Assembly: GCA_012728505.1 (NCBI GenBank)
Contig: JAAYEY010000199.1
Coordinates: 1 to 20,636, forward strand
From: Synergistaceae bacterium
GTDB taxonomy: Bacteria; Synergistota; Synergistia; Synergistales; Synergistaceae
Reading direction: 5' to 3'
Length of the DNA: 20,636 nucleotides
Positions 1-7,251 of this stretch are shown in pieces (within the stretch, counting starts at the first letter, position 1; the number at the start of each line of letters is the position of its first letter). The position numbers and the translations under genes were made by a program. The notes under the pieces are model-generated. The model did no database searches, had not been told where the DNA came from, and saw only the letters and a list, made by a program, of their open reading frames with translations.

Positions 1-65
1 CCGTTTTTCTCAAGAAAGGGTTCTATTTGCCCCATTCTCTTTATGCAGCCTTCAAATGTGACCAT
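1..65 (-). CDS. GGGtGRT-family protein, N-terminal fragment (runs off window)
   Basis: Only the first 21 codons are in the window (MVTFEGCIKR... to ...EKN). The ATG at 63-65 follows a strong purine-rich ribosome-binding site (AAAGGGGGAGA, about 70-80) and lies 16 bases after the stop of the Fe-S scaffold gene, so the two are surely co-transcribed. The N-terminus resembles, from memory, the start of the GGGtGRT protein family, which in Clostridia and Synergistota commonly sits directly beside this same Fe-S scaffold type. The family has no firmly established biochemical role that I know of. The identification rests on a short stretch plus gene context, so it is moderate at best. The rest of the gene lies left of position 1. 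Confidence 0.6.
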   Translation of the reverse strand, partial: MVTFEGCIKRMGQIEPFLEKN

Positions 66-81
66 TGTTTTCTCCCCCTTT

Positions 82-774
82 TTACTCTTTACGCGGATCT
101 ATCACTTTTACCGCATCGGCAAAACGTCCATAAGTACCGGTGTTCTTTTCCAACGCTTCTTTGGGATCGGAGCCTTTGCGTATGGCCTCCATCATTTTAC
201 CCAGCGAGACATATTTATATCCTATAACTTCGTTGTTTTCATCGAGTCCCAGCTCCATAATGTAGCCCTCTGTCATCTCAAGATATCTGACGCCTTTTGG
301 GAGAGATCCGTACATTGTTCCTATTTGAGAACGAAGCCCTTTGCCAAGGTCTTCAAGTCCTGCACCTACAGTAAGCCCACCCTCCGAGAATGCGCTCTGG
401 CTCCTGCCATAGGCTATCTGTAAAAACAGTTCCCTCATTGCAACGTTTATTGCATCGCATACGAGGTCGGTGTTAAGAGCTTCAAGCAACGTCTTACCGG
501 GAAGTATTTCGGCAGCCATAGCCGCTGAATGAGTCATTCCAGAACAGCCAAGAGTTTCAACAAGTGCTTCCTGGATAATCCCCTCTTTTACGTTCAGCGT
601 AAGTTTGCATGCTCCCTGCTGTGGAGCGCACCAGCCCACTCCGTGAGTGAAACCTGATATGTCTGATATCTGTTTCGATTCTACCCACTTTCCCTCTTCA
701 GGGATTGGAGCAGGTCCGTGTTTAGGGCCTTTTGCAACGCATACCATGTCTTCAATTTCCCTTGAACATTGCAT
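82..774 (-). CDS. Iron-sulfur cluster assembly scaffold protein (NifU/IscU-like)
   Basis: A 230-residue protein of the NifU N-terminal/IscU fold, expected to assemble Fe-S clusters in the cytoplasm and pass them on. Cysteines that could hold a cluster are C49 (GVGWCAP), C56 (QGACKL), C77 (TLGCSGMTHSAAM) and C106; the TLGCSGMTHSAA stretch is the most IscU-like part. It is longer than classical IscU (about 130 residues). The extra C-terminal half (from about residue 125, with GAGLEDLGKGLRSQ and YLEMTEGY) is typical of the clostridial-type scaffold variant. The ATG at 774 has a GGAGG site at 785-789, 10 bases upstream. It is followed 16 bases later by the probable GGGtGRT gene. No IscS, SufB or SufC is visible here. 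The family call is secure; the client proteins are unknown. Confidence 0.9.
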   Translation of the reverse strand: MQCSREIEDMVCVAKGPKHGPAPIPEEGKWVESKQISDISGFTHGVGWCAPQQGACKLTLNVKEGIIQEALVETLGCSGMTHSAAMAAEILPGKTLLEALNTDLVCDAINVAMRELFLQIAYGRSQSAFSEGGLTVGAGLEDLGKGLRSQIGTMYGSLPKGVRYLEMTEGYIMELGLDENNEVIGYKYVSLGKMMEAIRKGSDPKEALEKNTGTYGRFADAVKVIDPRKE

Positions 775-854
775 TATGACTCATCCTCCATAATAATTTT
801 TCACATTTATTAATCTATGAGCTTTCCCAACTGTTGTTAATTGCGGATAATGCT

Positions 855-1068
855 GCGGCAGAAACGTGCCGCGTGAAGCTGCCAGGTGTAACATCTGGCG
901 TGAAACTGCAACGTGAAACGTGTTGCGTGAAGCAATAGTGAAGCAATTGTTTAGGATCCAATTCGTTGCGGCTGCTTTGGGCCGGTGCCTTTAACAACCG
1001 CTTCACTACGGCTTCACCATTGCTTCACGGCGATAAAATCGCCGCTTCACGCGGCTGTTTTTAGCCGC
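855..1068. repeat. Array of small hairpins separated by GTGAAGC/GCTTCAC heptamers
   Basis: The region between the phosphomutase stop and the Fe-S scaffold gene carries a structured array. Left-arm hairpins: 855-872 (GCGGCA/TGCCGC, loop GAAACG), 881-899 (GCCAGGTGT/ACATCTGGC, one G-T pair) and 908-926 (GCAAC/GTTGC outer stem). Each is followed by a heptamer: GTGAAGC 873-879, GTGAAAC 900-906, GTGAAGC 927-933, with one more at 938-944. Right arm in reverse orientation: GCTTCAC at 1000, 1011, 1022 and 1044, with hairpins 1029-1043 (GGCGAT-AAA-ATCGCC) and 1051-1068 (GCGGCT-GTTTTT-AGCCGC). Heptamer starts are spaced 27, 27, 11 on the left and 11, 11, 22 on the right. The centre (945-999) holds a weaker AATTG/CAATT stem. 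Short open frames here are not credible genes. The nature is unknown: possibly a REP-like element, a binding-site cluster, or a 3' mRNA structure. Confidence 0.85.
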
Positions 1069-1075
1069 AGCCTTA

Positions 1076-2464
1076 TCAGTATTCCCAGTCAAATTCCGGG
1101 CTGCCCGCTTCAATAAGCCTTTTCTTCATGTCGCTGCAAATTTTTTTCAAAGCTTCTTCTGTTCGACCCTCACATCTTGCAACAAGCACAGGCTGAGTGT
1201 TAGAGACTCTAACAAGCCCCCAGCCGTTTCCGTAAACGATTCTGACCCCATCCACCGTTATAGTGTCAAGTTTCTCAGAAAGGGCTTTTTGCTTGAATCT
1301 ATCTACCACTTCAAATTTTAAATCATCCGGACAATCATATCTTGTTTCTAAAGTTGATGGATATATAGGTATAACGGACATGAGCTCCGATAATTTACTA
1401 TCACTGTTTGAAAGGATTCTGCAGAGGCGGCCTGCCGCATAGAAGGCATCATCGTATCCGTAGTATTCATCGGCAAAAAACATATGACCCGAGACTTCTC
1501 CGGAAAAAAGGGCGTTCTCTTCACGCATCTTGGCCTTTACAAGAGAGTGCCCTGAGTTCCACCATATGGGCTTCCCACCAAGCTTTATAATCTCTTCGGG
1601 AAGGGCCATAGAGCTCTTTATTTCGCAAATCGCGACAGCTCCAGGGTTCTTGGGAAGTATCTCCTTCCAGTAAAGTGCCATCAGCCTGTCTCCCCATACA
1701 ATCTCGCCTTTGTCATCGACTACGCCAATACGGTCAGAGTCTCCGTCAAAACCAACACCAAGATCGGCTCCTTCGGTCAAAACAGTTTCGATCAGTTTAG
1801 TAAGATTTTCTCTCTTGGTAGGATCGGGATGGTGGTTTGGGAATGAACCGTCCGGCTCGCTGTAAAGCTCTATTACCTCGCAGCCTATCCTTCTGAGGAA
1901 CTCCGGAGCATATATACCTGCAGTACCGTTGGCGGAATCACATACTATCTTCGGCTTGTGCGCTCCAAGTTTTATCTTCGAGACAAGCATGTCCAGATAC
2001 TCTTCGTTTATATCTGAAAAAGTGAGGGAACCGCGATTTTCGGCAGTTTTCATTCGGTCTTCTTTTATTATTCTAAGGATCTCCTGGATGTCATCTCCCC
2101 AAAGGGTAGCTTTATCATATGCTACCTTCAATCCGTTGAACTCCTCGGGGTTGTGACTTCCTGTTACCATGATCCCTCCCTCCACATCAAAGTGGTACAT
2201 GCTCCAGTAAAATGTCGGAGTTGAGACAAATCCTATGTCCCTTACACTGATTCCAGCCTCCATCATTCCTGCTGCAGCAGCTGCTTTAATTCTTTTTGTG
2301 GAAAAACGGGCATCCCCACCGAGAGTGGCTTTCCTAATTCCCCTATCCATCAGCCAGGTACCGTAGGCGTGTCCTATTGACCGTACAAACTCATCGGTAA
2401 GCTCTGTCTCTGCTATACCTCTGATGTCATACTCCCTAAAAATGTGTTCGGGCACGAATGCCAT
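1076..2464 (-). CDS. Phosphomannomutase/phosphoglucomutase
   Basis: A 462-residue cytoplasmic alpha-D-phosphohexomutase that interconverts hexose 6-phosphate and hexose 1-phosphate (mannose and/or glucose), feeding nucleotide-sugar and envelope polysaccharide synthesis. All four family signatures are present: catalytic phosphoserine loop TGSHNP (S103), metal loop DGDSDR (240-245), sugar-specificity loop GEVSGH (322-327), and the phosphate-binding RVSNTQP (419-425) in the last domain. Length and the N-terminal FREYDIRG motif fit the bacterial PMM/PGM group. GEVSGH is close to the GEMSGH of dual-specificity enzymes, so substrate choice cannot be fixed from sequence. The ATG at 2464 has a GGAGG site at 2472-2476, 7 bases upstream. 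The stop lies 7 bases from the hairpin/heptamer array. The gene is divergent from ilvE. Confidence 0.93.
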   Translation of the reverse strand: MAFVPEHIFREYDIRGIAETELTDEFVRSIGHAYGTWLMDRGIRKATLGGDARFSTKRIKAAAAAGMMEAGISVRDIGFVSTPTFYWSMYHFDVEGGIMVTGSHNPEEFNGLKVAYDKATLWGDDIQEILRIIKEDRMKTAENRGSLTFSDINEEYLDMLVSKIKLGAHKPKIVCDSANGTAGIYAPEFLRRIGCEVIELYSEPDGSFPNHHPDPTKRENLTKLIETVLTEGADLGVGFDGDSDRIGVVDDKGEIVWGDRLMALYWKEILPKNPGAVAICEIKSSMALPEEIIKLGGKPIWWNSGHSLVKAKMREENALFSGEVSGHMFFADEYYGYDDAFYAAGRLCRILSNSDSKLSELMSVIPIYPSTLETRYDCPDDLKFEVVDRFKQKALSEKLDTITVDGVRIVYGNGWGLVRVSNTQPVLVARCEGRTEEALKKICSDMKKRLIEAGSPEFDWEY

Positions 2465-2497
2465 TTGAGCACCTCCATTAAAGTAACCTGTCTTACA

Positions 2498-2526
2498 ATT
2501 ATAGACTAATGATATCTTTTACTCCA
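2498..2526 (-). promoter_or_regulatory. Candidate promoter for the phosphomutase gene
   Basis: On the minus strand a perfect TATAAT -10 lies at 2498-2503. A weak -35 (TGGAGT, 2521-2526) sits 17 bases upstream. Transcription would start roughly 25-30 bases before the ATG at 2464. The -10 is convincing, the -35 is not. Confidence 0.4.
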
Positions 2527-2540
2527 GTCATGGCGCTTTA

Positions 2541-2569
2541 TGGACTTGTTGATAAATTTCTTATATAAT
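2541..2569 (+). promoter_or_regulatory. Candidate ilvE promoter
   Basis: TGGACT at 2541-2546 (four of six matches to TTGACA), a 17-base spacer, and a perfect TATAAT at 2564-2569. The leader to the ATG at 2638 would be about 60 bases. That is too short for a T-box riboswitch, and none is seen. The region between the two divergent promoters shows no other clear operator. Confidence 0.5.
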
Positions 2570-2637
2570 TTACATTAGGTAATTTCCTTTTTTTCTTTTA
2601 TAAAGCTGTAAAAATATTCCAATAAAGGGATGACGAC

Positions 2638-3705
2638 ATGGAAAAAATAAGAATCCAAAAAACTACTGCTCCAAAACCTAAGTGTGACGTGAGCAAGGTG
2701 GGATTCGGAACCGTTTTCTCCGACCATATGTTTATTATGGATTACGAGAAAGAAAAAGGGTGGTTTGACCCCAGGATCGTTCCCTTTGGCCCTTTCCAAA
2801 TCTCTCCAGCCGCAACTGTGTTACACTATGCGCCCGAAATATTTGAGGGAATGAAAGCCTACCGTAATCCTGAAGGAAAAATACAGCTCTTCCGGCCTAT
2901 CGAGAACGTGAAAAGGATGAATGTTTCCGCTGAGAGAATGTGTCTGCCCCTGATCGATGAGGAAATCATGATGGAGGCTCTTAAAGAGCTGGTTAAGGTC
3001 GATCAGGACTGGGTACCCAGCGAGCCTGATACCTCGCTGTATATAAGGCCCTTCATGTTCGGGACAGACGAGCAGCTCGGGATACACACCCCATACCACT
3101 GTATATTCTCTATAATCACATGTCCTGTCGGATCATACTTCCCCGAAGGCGTAAATCCTGTCAAAATAGTTATAGAAAAGGATGATGTCAGAGCTGTTAA
3201 GGGCGGCACTGGTTATGTAAAGTGCGGCGGCAACTATGCTGCCTCTCTGCGTGCAGGAGAAAAAGCCTCGGCAGAGGGGTATTCACAGGTGCTATGGCTC
3301 GACGGAGCTGAGAGAAAGTATATCGAAGAAGCAGGCGGAATGAACGTCATGTTCAAAATCGACGGAAAGGTCGTGACCCCAGCCCTTATGGGATCAGTTC
3401 TATCCGGGATAACCAGGAAATCAATAATACAGATACTTGAATCATGGAACATCCCCGTAGAAGAACGCCTTCTCAGCCTAGATGAACTGCTGGATTCGAT
3501 AAGGACTGGAAGACTTGAGGAGTCTTGGTGCTGCGGTACTGCTGCAGTAATATCACCGATAGGGGAACTTGCTTTTGATAACATCAAATATACAATAAAT
3601 GACTTCAAGACCGGCTCTCTGACAAAAAAACTATACGATGAACTCACAGGCATCCAGTGGGGTAAGAGACCGGACCCCTTCGGCTGGACTGTTCCGGTAA
3701 TATAA
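2638..3705 (+). CDS. ilvE: Branched-chain amino acid aminotransferase
   Basis: A 355-residue PLP-dependent fold-type IV aminotransferase that exchanges amino groups between Leu/Ile/Val and 2-oxoglutarate. The family includes the larger BCAT II form, which this matches in length and in motifs such as HYAPEIFEGMKAY (about 63-75) and LFRPIENVKRMN. The PLP lysine should be K195 in GTGYVKCGGNYAASL, and the cofactor-binding EAGGMN motif is at about 231-236. The C-terminal GIQWGKRPDPFGWT is also typical. The start is the ATG at 2638 with AAAGGGA at 2624-2630, 7 bases upstream. It stands alone, divergent from the phosphomutase and convergent with argH, with its own promoter and terminator. In an amino-acid fermenter it may act mainly in branched-chain amino acid breakdown rather than synthesis; that is inference. 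Confidence 0.95.
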   Translation: MEKIRIQKTTAPKPKCDVSKVGFGTVFSDHMFIMDYEKEKGWFDPRIVPFGPFQISPAATVLHYAPEIFEGMKAYRNPEGKIQLFRPIENVKRMNVSAERMCLPLIDEEIMMEALKELVKVDQDWVPSEPDTSLYIRPFMFGTDEQLGIHTPYHCIFSIITCPVGSYFPEGVNPVKIVIEKDDVRAVKGGTGYVKCGGNYAASLRAGEKASAEGYSQVLWLDGAERKYIEEAGGMNVMFKIDGKVVTPALMGSVLSGITRKSIIQILESWNIPVEERLLSLDELLDSIRTGRLEESWCCGTAAVISPIGELAFDNIKYTINDFKTGSLTKKLYDELTGIQWGKRPDPFGWTVPVI

Positions 3706-3734
3706 ACCTGTCTTGGAAACTATATTCCTATACT

Positions 3735-3764
3735 AAATGCGGCCCGGAGTCCCGGACCGCATTT
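3735..3764. terminator. Bidirectional terminator between ilvE and argH
   Basis: A 13-bp stem with one mismatch (AAATGCGGCCCGG paired with CCGGACCGCATTT) around an AGTC loop. The stem ends are A-rich on one side and T-rich on the other, as expected of a terminator used from both directions. It lies between the convergent stops of ilvE (3705) and argH (3782). Confidence 0.85.
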
Positions 3765-3781
3765 GATTTAATCCTTCAATA

Positions 3782-5197
3782 TCAGCAGTCTTCGGGCATG
3801 TTTTCCATAAAACCTTTTGCCTCTTGATCGAACATTATCAGCCTTACTGACAAGTTTCTAATCTGTGCCCTCACTTGCTCCGGGGATGTTCCTCCCAGTG
3901 TATTTCTCCTCTCCATCGACTTTCTTGGTGAAAGTAGCGGTAGCAAGTCACCTTTGACTTCCGGTATTATGTTCTGCCATTCCTCAAGAGAAAGGGAAGT
4001 GAGAGGTTTTTTATTCTCTATACAGTATTTGACTATACGTCCGACCTTCTCATGGGCATTTCTGAAGGGAACACCCTGAAGAACAAGGTATTCTGCGACA
4101 TCTGTGGCCAGGATAAGCCCGTCGCTGAAACCTCTGTTAGCTGCTTCCTCATCTACCTCAACCTCTCTTACAAGAGCAGGCAGAACAGAAAAAATACCGT
4201 GCAGGCACTCCAATGTCCTTAACAGGGGCCTCTTATCATCCTGAAGATCTCTATTGTAGGTAAGAGGGATGCCCTTGGTCATTGTTAAAAGCTCAACTAG
4301 GGCTCCGTTGAGCTGCCCGGCCTTTCCTCTCAATATCTCAAGGACATCCGGATTTTTTTTCTGGGGCATTATGCTTGATCCTGTGCAGAAAGAGTCGGGA
4401 AGCCTGACCCATCCAAACTCTGCAGAGAAATAAATTATTAAGTCTTCCGCAAGCCTACTCACATGGCCTCCGAATACAGCTGCAAAATAGAGCACATCCA
4501 TGAAATGATCCCTATGGGCTACGGTGTCCATACTGTTACCTGAGACGGAGGCAAAGCCAAGGTCTCGGCATGTAAATTCTCTGTCAATTGGGAGAGTCGA
4601 ACCTGCCAAAGCACCGCATCCCAGAGGAGATTCATTGACTGAATCGTAAGCGTCGAATAGACGTTTTGCGTCACGCACAAAGGCATGCGAATGAGCCATC
4701 CAGAACTGGCCCATCGATATCGGTTGGGCCTGTTGCAGATGAGTATATCCGGGAACAACTATCTCAGAATGCTCTTCAGCCTTTTTCAGGAGAGAGGAGA
4801 TGAGATCCTTCATGCCTTCCCAGATTTCCAGAAGCTCCCTGCGCAGGTAAAGACGGACTGTAGTGTTTGCCTGGTCGTTACGGCTACGACCCATGTGGAG
4901 TTTAGCTCCTGTTGGACCGCAAAGCTCTATCAACCTAGATTCTATGTTCATGTGTACATCTTCTAAAGATACTTTGGGGACGAACTTCCCTTTTCTGATT
5001 TCTTCAGCAATTAGACAGAGATTTTTTTCTATTAGCAAAGCCTCTTCACCAGAAAGAAGCCCGACATGTCCCAACATCCTTACATGGGCTATGCTCCCTC
5101 TTATATCGTCTATCGCCATTCTCCAGTCAATATCTAGGGACTGGGTAAAATTTATTACCGCTTCATTTGTATCTTGAGAAAAACGTCCTTTCCACAC
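3782..5197 (-). CDS. argH: Argininosuccinate lyase
   Basis: A 471-residue enzyme of the aspartase/fumarase superfamily that splits argininosuccinate into arginine and fumarate, the last step of arginine synthesis. It acts as a cytoplasmic tetramer. Visible motifs are the N-terminal LWKGRF-type start (here MWKGRF), HMGRSRNDQ (101-109), YTHLQQAQP with the conserved histidine H153, and the mobile catalytic loop signature GSSIMPQKKNPD (273-284). The DLQDDK stretch is also present. The start codon is GTG (5195-5197), with a GGGGGTAG-type site just upstream and no better alternative. argG is not in the window. It lies 81 bases after the exonuclease gene, in a gap with a possible own promoter and a 20-base inverted repeat, so it may be only partly dependent on the upstream genes. 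Confidence 0.96.
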   Translation of the reverse strand: MWKGRFSQDTNEAVINFTQSLDIDWRMAIDDIRGSIAHVRMLGHVGLLSGEEALLIEKNLCLIAEEIRKGKFVPKVSLEDVHMNIESRLIELCGPTGAKLHMGRSRNDQANTTVRLYLRRELLEIWEGMKDLISSLLKKAEEHSEIVVPGYTHLQQAQPISMGQFWMAHSHAFVRDAKRLFDAYDSVNESPLGCGALAGSTLPIDREFTCRDLGFASVSGNSMDTVAHRDHFMDVLYFAAVFGGHVSRLAEDLIIYFSAEFGWVRLPDSFCTGSSIMPQKKNPDVLEILRGKAGQLNGALVELLTMTKGIPLTYNRDLQDDKRPLLRTLECLHGIFSVLPALVREVEVDEEAANRGFSDGLILATDVAEYLVLQGVPFRNAHEKVGRIVKYCIENKKPLTSLSLEEWQNIIPEVKGDLLPLLSPRKSMERRNTLGGTSPEQVRAQIRNLSVRLIMFDQEAKGFMENMPEDC

Positions 5198-5235
5198 TAT
5201 CTACCCCCACCTTTCCATCTTATACCGCAATTCTT

Positions 5236-5273
5236 TTGTATAAGACTCTATACAAGTGAAAAACATTATAACA
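5236..5273 (-). promoter_or_regulatory. Candidate argH promoter with downstream inverted repeat
   Basis: On the minus strand an extended -10 (TGTTATAAT, 5265-5273) precedes a perfect 7-bp inverted repeat, TTGTATA-N6-TATACAA, at 5236-5255. The repeat would cover roughly +3 to +22 of the transcript, a position typical of a repressor operator. It does not match the ArgR box consensus I know, so the regulator is unknown. No clear -35 is present. Confidence 0.4.
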
Positions 5274-5278
5274 GCAGT

Positions 5279-6112
5279 TCAAGACTCATTTCCTGTATTG
5301 TTTTTCTGCTCTGTCAGTACGGCTATATGTATCTGTAGTACGGCCATTGATATCACATCAAGCGTGTTATGATAAAAAACACCTCGTAAAGGTGAGGCAT
5401 CGGAACTGGAAAGGTAACGAGTATAAATTGCCGGTATATCTCTGCCTGGGATATCTTCGGTGCTTCTGTGGACACCTAGGATCCTTTGCTCTATTGAAGA
5501 AAGAGAACAGGAAGGAAGCCTGCCTCTATAAAAACGCCTTGCCAGCATCAACAAATCCATGTGAGGATGACCCTCCCAGATCGGGGCTGACTTTGCAAGC
5601 CTGTATCTGATCCTAAGCATCGGAAGATCGAAAGCTTTTCCGTTATAAGTAACAAGTCCGTAATCATCCTCTGGGAGCTCCGATTCCAGACACCAAAGCC
5701 AGTTTTTCTCCCATGCAGGCCCCGCCATAAATAGCTGGACTACTTTAAATGAACTCTCTGTATTGAAGCCCAAACCTACCAGAAAGGCGTACGCTCCTTT
5801 TGCCCCCGAAAGGCCTGTCGTTTCCAGATCTAGATATACCGTCCTGCGTGATCCTCCCCAGGAAGAGAGAAGCTCGCCTGATGAAGAGGGGTCGTTGAGA
5901 GCCCTATGCCCGTACTGCCTGCCGTACGGAATCTCGCGCTCCATTCTGTATACTCCCCTGGCCACCCAATCTCCTTCAGGGAGTCCGGAAACATCTATCT
6001 CATTGGTAGACTGCTGTGGCTGCGGGGGAGGGATCCTACCAAAAACACCGTCAGGAAGAAAACTGTCCAGCCTTCCGAAGAATTCCTGATCACGGCCTTT
6101 ATAATCTTTCAT
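5279..6112 (-). CDS. Ribonuclease H-like domain protein (YprB-type DEDDh exonuclease)
   Basis: A 277-residue protein with a single RNase H-like exonuclease fold of the kind found in B. subtilis YprB. Acidic motifs are visible: DLETTG (D95, E97), a second acidic position in TYNGKAFDLPML (D162), and YHNTLDVISM (H248, D252), consistent with a two-metal DEDDh 3'-5' exonuclease. The substrate is unknown. The first 90 residues carry a proline/glutamine-rich stretch (about 28-35) and no recognisable domain. The ATG at 6112 overlaps the metallophosphoesterase stop by four bases (ATGA), which indicates translational coupling. The site upstream (AAGAGA) is weak, as is usual for coupled genes. YprB proteins often occur beside DNA metabolism genes; here the neighbours are envelope and arginine genes, so context does not fix the role. 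Confidence 0.8.
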   Translation of the reverse strand: MKDYKGRDQEFFGRLDSFLPDGVFGRIPPPQPQQSTNEIDVSGLPEGDWVARGVYRMEREIPYGRQYGHRALNDPSSSGELLSSWGGSRRTVYLDLETTGLSGAKGAYAFLVGLGFNTESSFKVVQLFMAGPAWEKNWLWCLESELPEDDYGLVTYNGKAFDLPMLRIRYRLAKSAPIWEGHPHMDLLMLARRFYRGRLPSCSLSSIEQRILGVHRSTEDIPGRDIPAIYTRYLSSSDASPLRGVFYHNTLDVISMAVLQIHIAVLTEQKNNTGNES

Positions 6113-7251
6113 TTTTCTCTTACCAAATCTATAACAGCTATCTCAGGTGGTGCCATCAGCCTAACAGGCGGACCCACAAATCCTGCACCATTGCTCACAT
6201 AGATAAGTCCTCCACACTTAAGTTTTTTAAGCCCTCGACCATATCCCGCTATCCTGTGCCTTGAAGAGAAAAGAGGAAAAAGCTGCCCCCCGTGTGTGTG
6301 ACCTGAAAGCTGAAGATCAAAGTGCCCTTCTGTTCCCGTTTCAACTATTGGGCGATGCCTTAGAAGAAGAAGAAATTTCTCTCTCTGCTCTCTTTCGTAA
6401 GAAAGCACCATGGTCTCGGAGCGTGAAAGGTTCCACTGTTCTTTTATCATATGGTCTCTGTCATCCGCACCTGCAATAATTATTCCTCCCGCTTCGACAG
6501 CCTCAGTCCTCAGTACCTTCATTCCGGAGGATTCCATAAAGAAGACCGCTTCATCAATGTCATCGTAATAATCATGGTTTCCCGGCACAGCATACATTCC
6601 GTACTTCGGTCTGATACGCCTTAACATAGAAATCTCACGTTTTCGTCCTGTCAGTTTCCCGTCAGCTAGGTCCCCTGTAACAACAACAATATCAGGATCT
6701 ACCTCTCTGACCCTTCGTAGGATCTGTGCAAGGAGCGGAAGCCCTACAAAGGGACCCAGATGAAGGTCTGTAAGCTGAACTATCCTTAACCTTTCGCAGC
6801 CTTTCGGCAGTTTGGAGGTTCGGACCGTTATCATGGTCTTTTGAATGGTATTGGCCTGCTTTATTCCCATTCCTACCAAAACAAAACTGATAGAAAAAGG
6901 GATAATTAGCCCTACTCCCAGTGATAGAGGCAAACCGGTCGCCCATTTTACAAGATCCATAAGGATAATGAAGAAAAATGTAAATACGACAAAGAGTATC
7001 CATATCCCGCCAACCCGATCCGTCCATTTTCTTCCTACCACCGAACTTATACTTTTCGTCCTCCTCGAAACAAAGAGAAGGAACATCATAAAGAGGCTTA
7101 TGGCCAGCCAACCAAAACTTAACAAGCCCTGGCCGGCAGCGTCTGCTATTCTAAAAAATATAAAAAAGTGGATAAAGAGAACAGCCGCACCTAATATGAC
7201 CCAAAGTGCCGGATGTTCGGAGAATCTTTTCTCGTAAGCCTTATTTTTCAT
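6109..7251 (-). CDS. Membrane-anchored metallophosphoesterase (YkuE/LpxG-like)
   Basis: A 380-residue protein with an N-terminal membrane part and a C-terminal calcineurin-like phosphoesterase domain. About four membrane segments are predicted by eye (13-36, 43-62, 83-103, 107-130). The two-metal site motifs follow in order: DLHLGP (D162, H164), GDLADG (D194), GNHDYY (N225, H226, D227) and GHTHGG (H318, H320). Relatives include YkuE and the chlamydial lipid A enzyme LpxG (UDP-diacylglucosamine hydrolase), so a phospholipid or lipid A precursor is a plausible substrate, but no motif decides this. The ATG at 7251 directly follows the TAA of cls (TAAATG) with only a poor ribosome-binding site, which suggests re-initiation by ribosomes finishing cls. 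It overlaps the next gene by four bases. The family call is firm; the substrate is open. Confidence 0.88.
   Translation of the reverse strand: MKNKAYEKRFSEHPALWVILGAAVLFIHFFIFFRIADAAGQGLLSFGWLAISLFMMFLLFVSRRTKSISSVVGRKWTDRVGGIWILFVVFTFFFIILMDLVKWATGLPLSLGVGLIIPFSISFVLVGMGIKQANTIQKTMITVRTSKLPKGCERLRIVQLTDLHLGPFVGLPLLAQILRRVREVDPDIVVVTGDLADGKLTGRKREISMLRRIRPKYGMYAVPGNHDYYDDIDEAVFFMESSGMKVLRTEAVEAGGIIIAGADDRDHMIKEQWNLSRSETMVLSYEREQREKFLLLLRHRPIVETGTEGHFDLQLSGHTHGGQLFPLFSSRHRIAGYGRGLKKLKCGGLIYVSNGAGFVGPPVRLMAPPEIAVIDLVREK

Noticed and set aside
815..1006. 63-codon open frame on the minus strand in the intergenic array
   Set aside because: It is made of the heptamer/hairpin repeats, has no ribosome-binding site and no protein-like composition.
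855..1068. CRISPR array
   Set aside because: The repeated word is only 7 bases, the spacing is irregular, orientation switches midway, and spacers are themselves hairpins.
2570..2637. T-box or other leader control of ilvE
   Set aside because: The leader is about 60 bases and shows no T-box bulge sequence or terminator hairpin.
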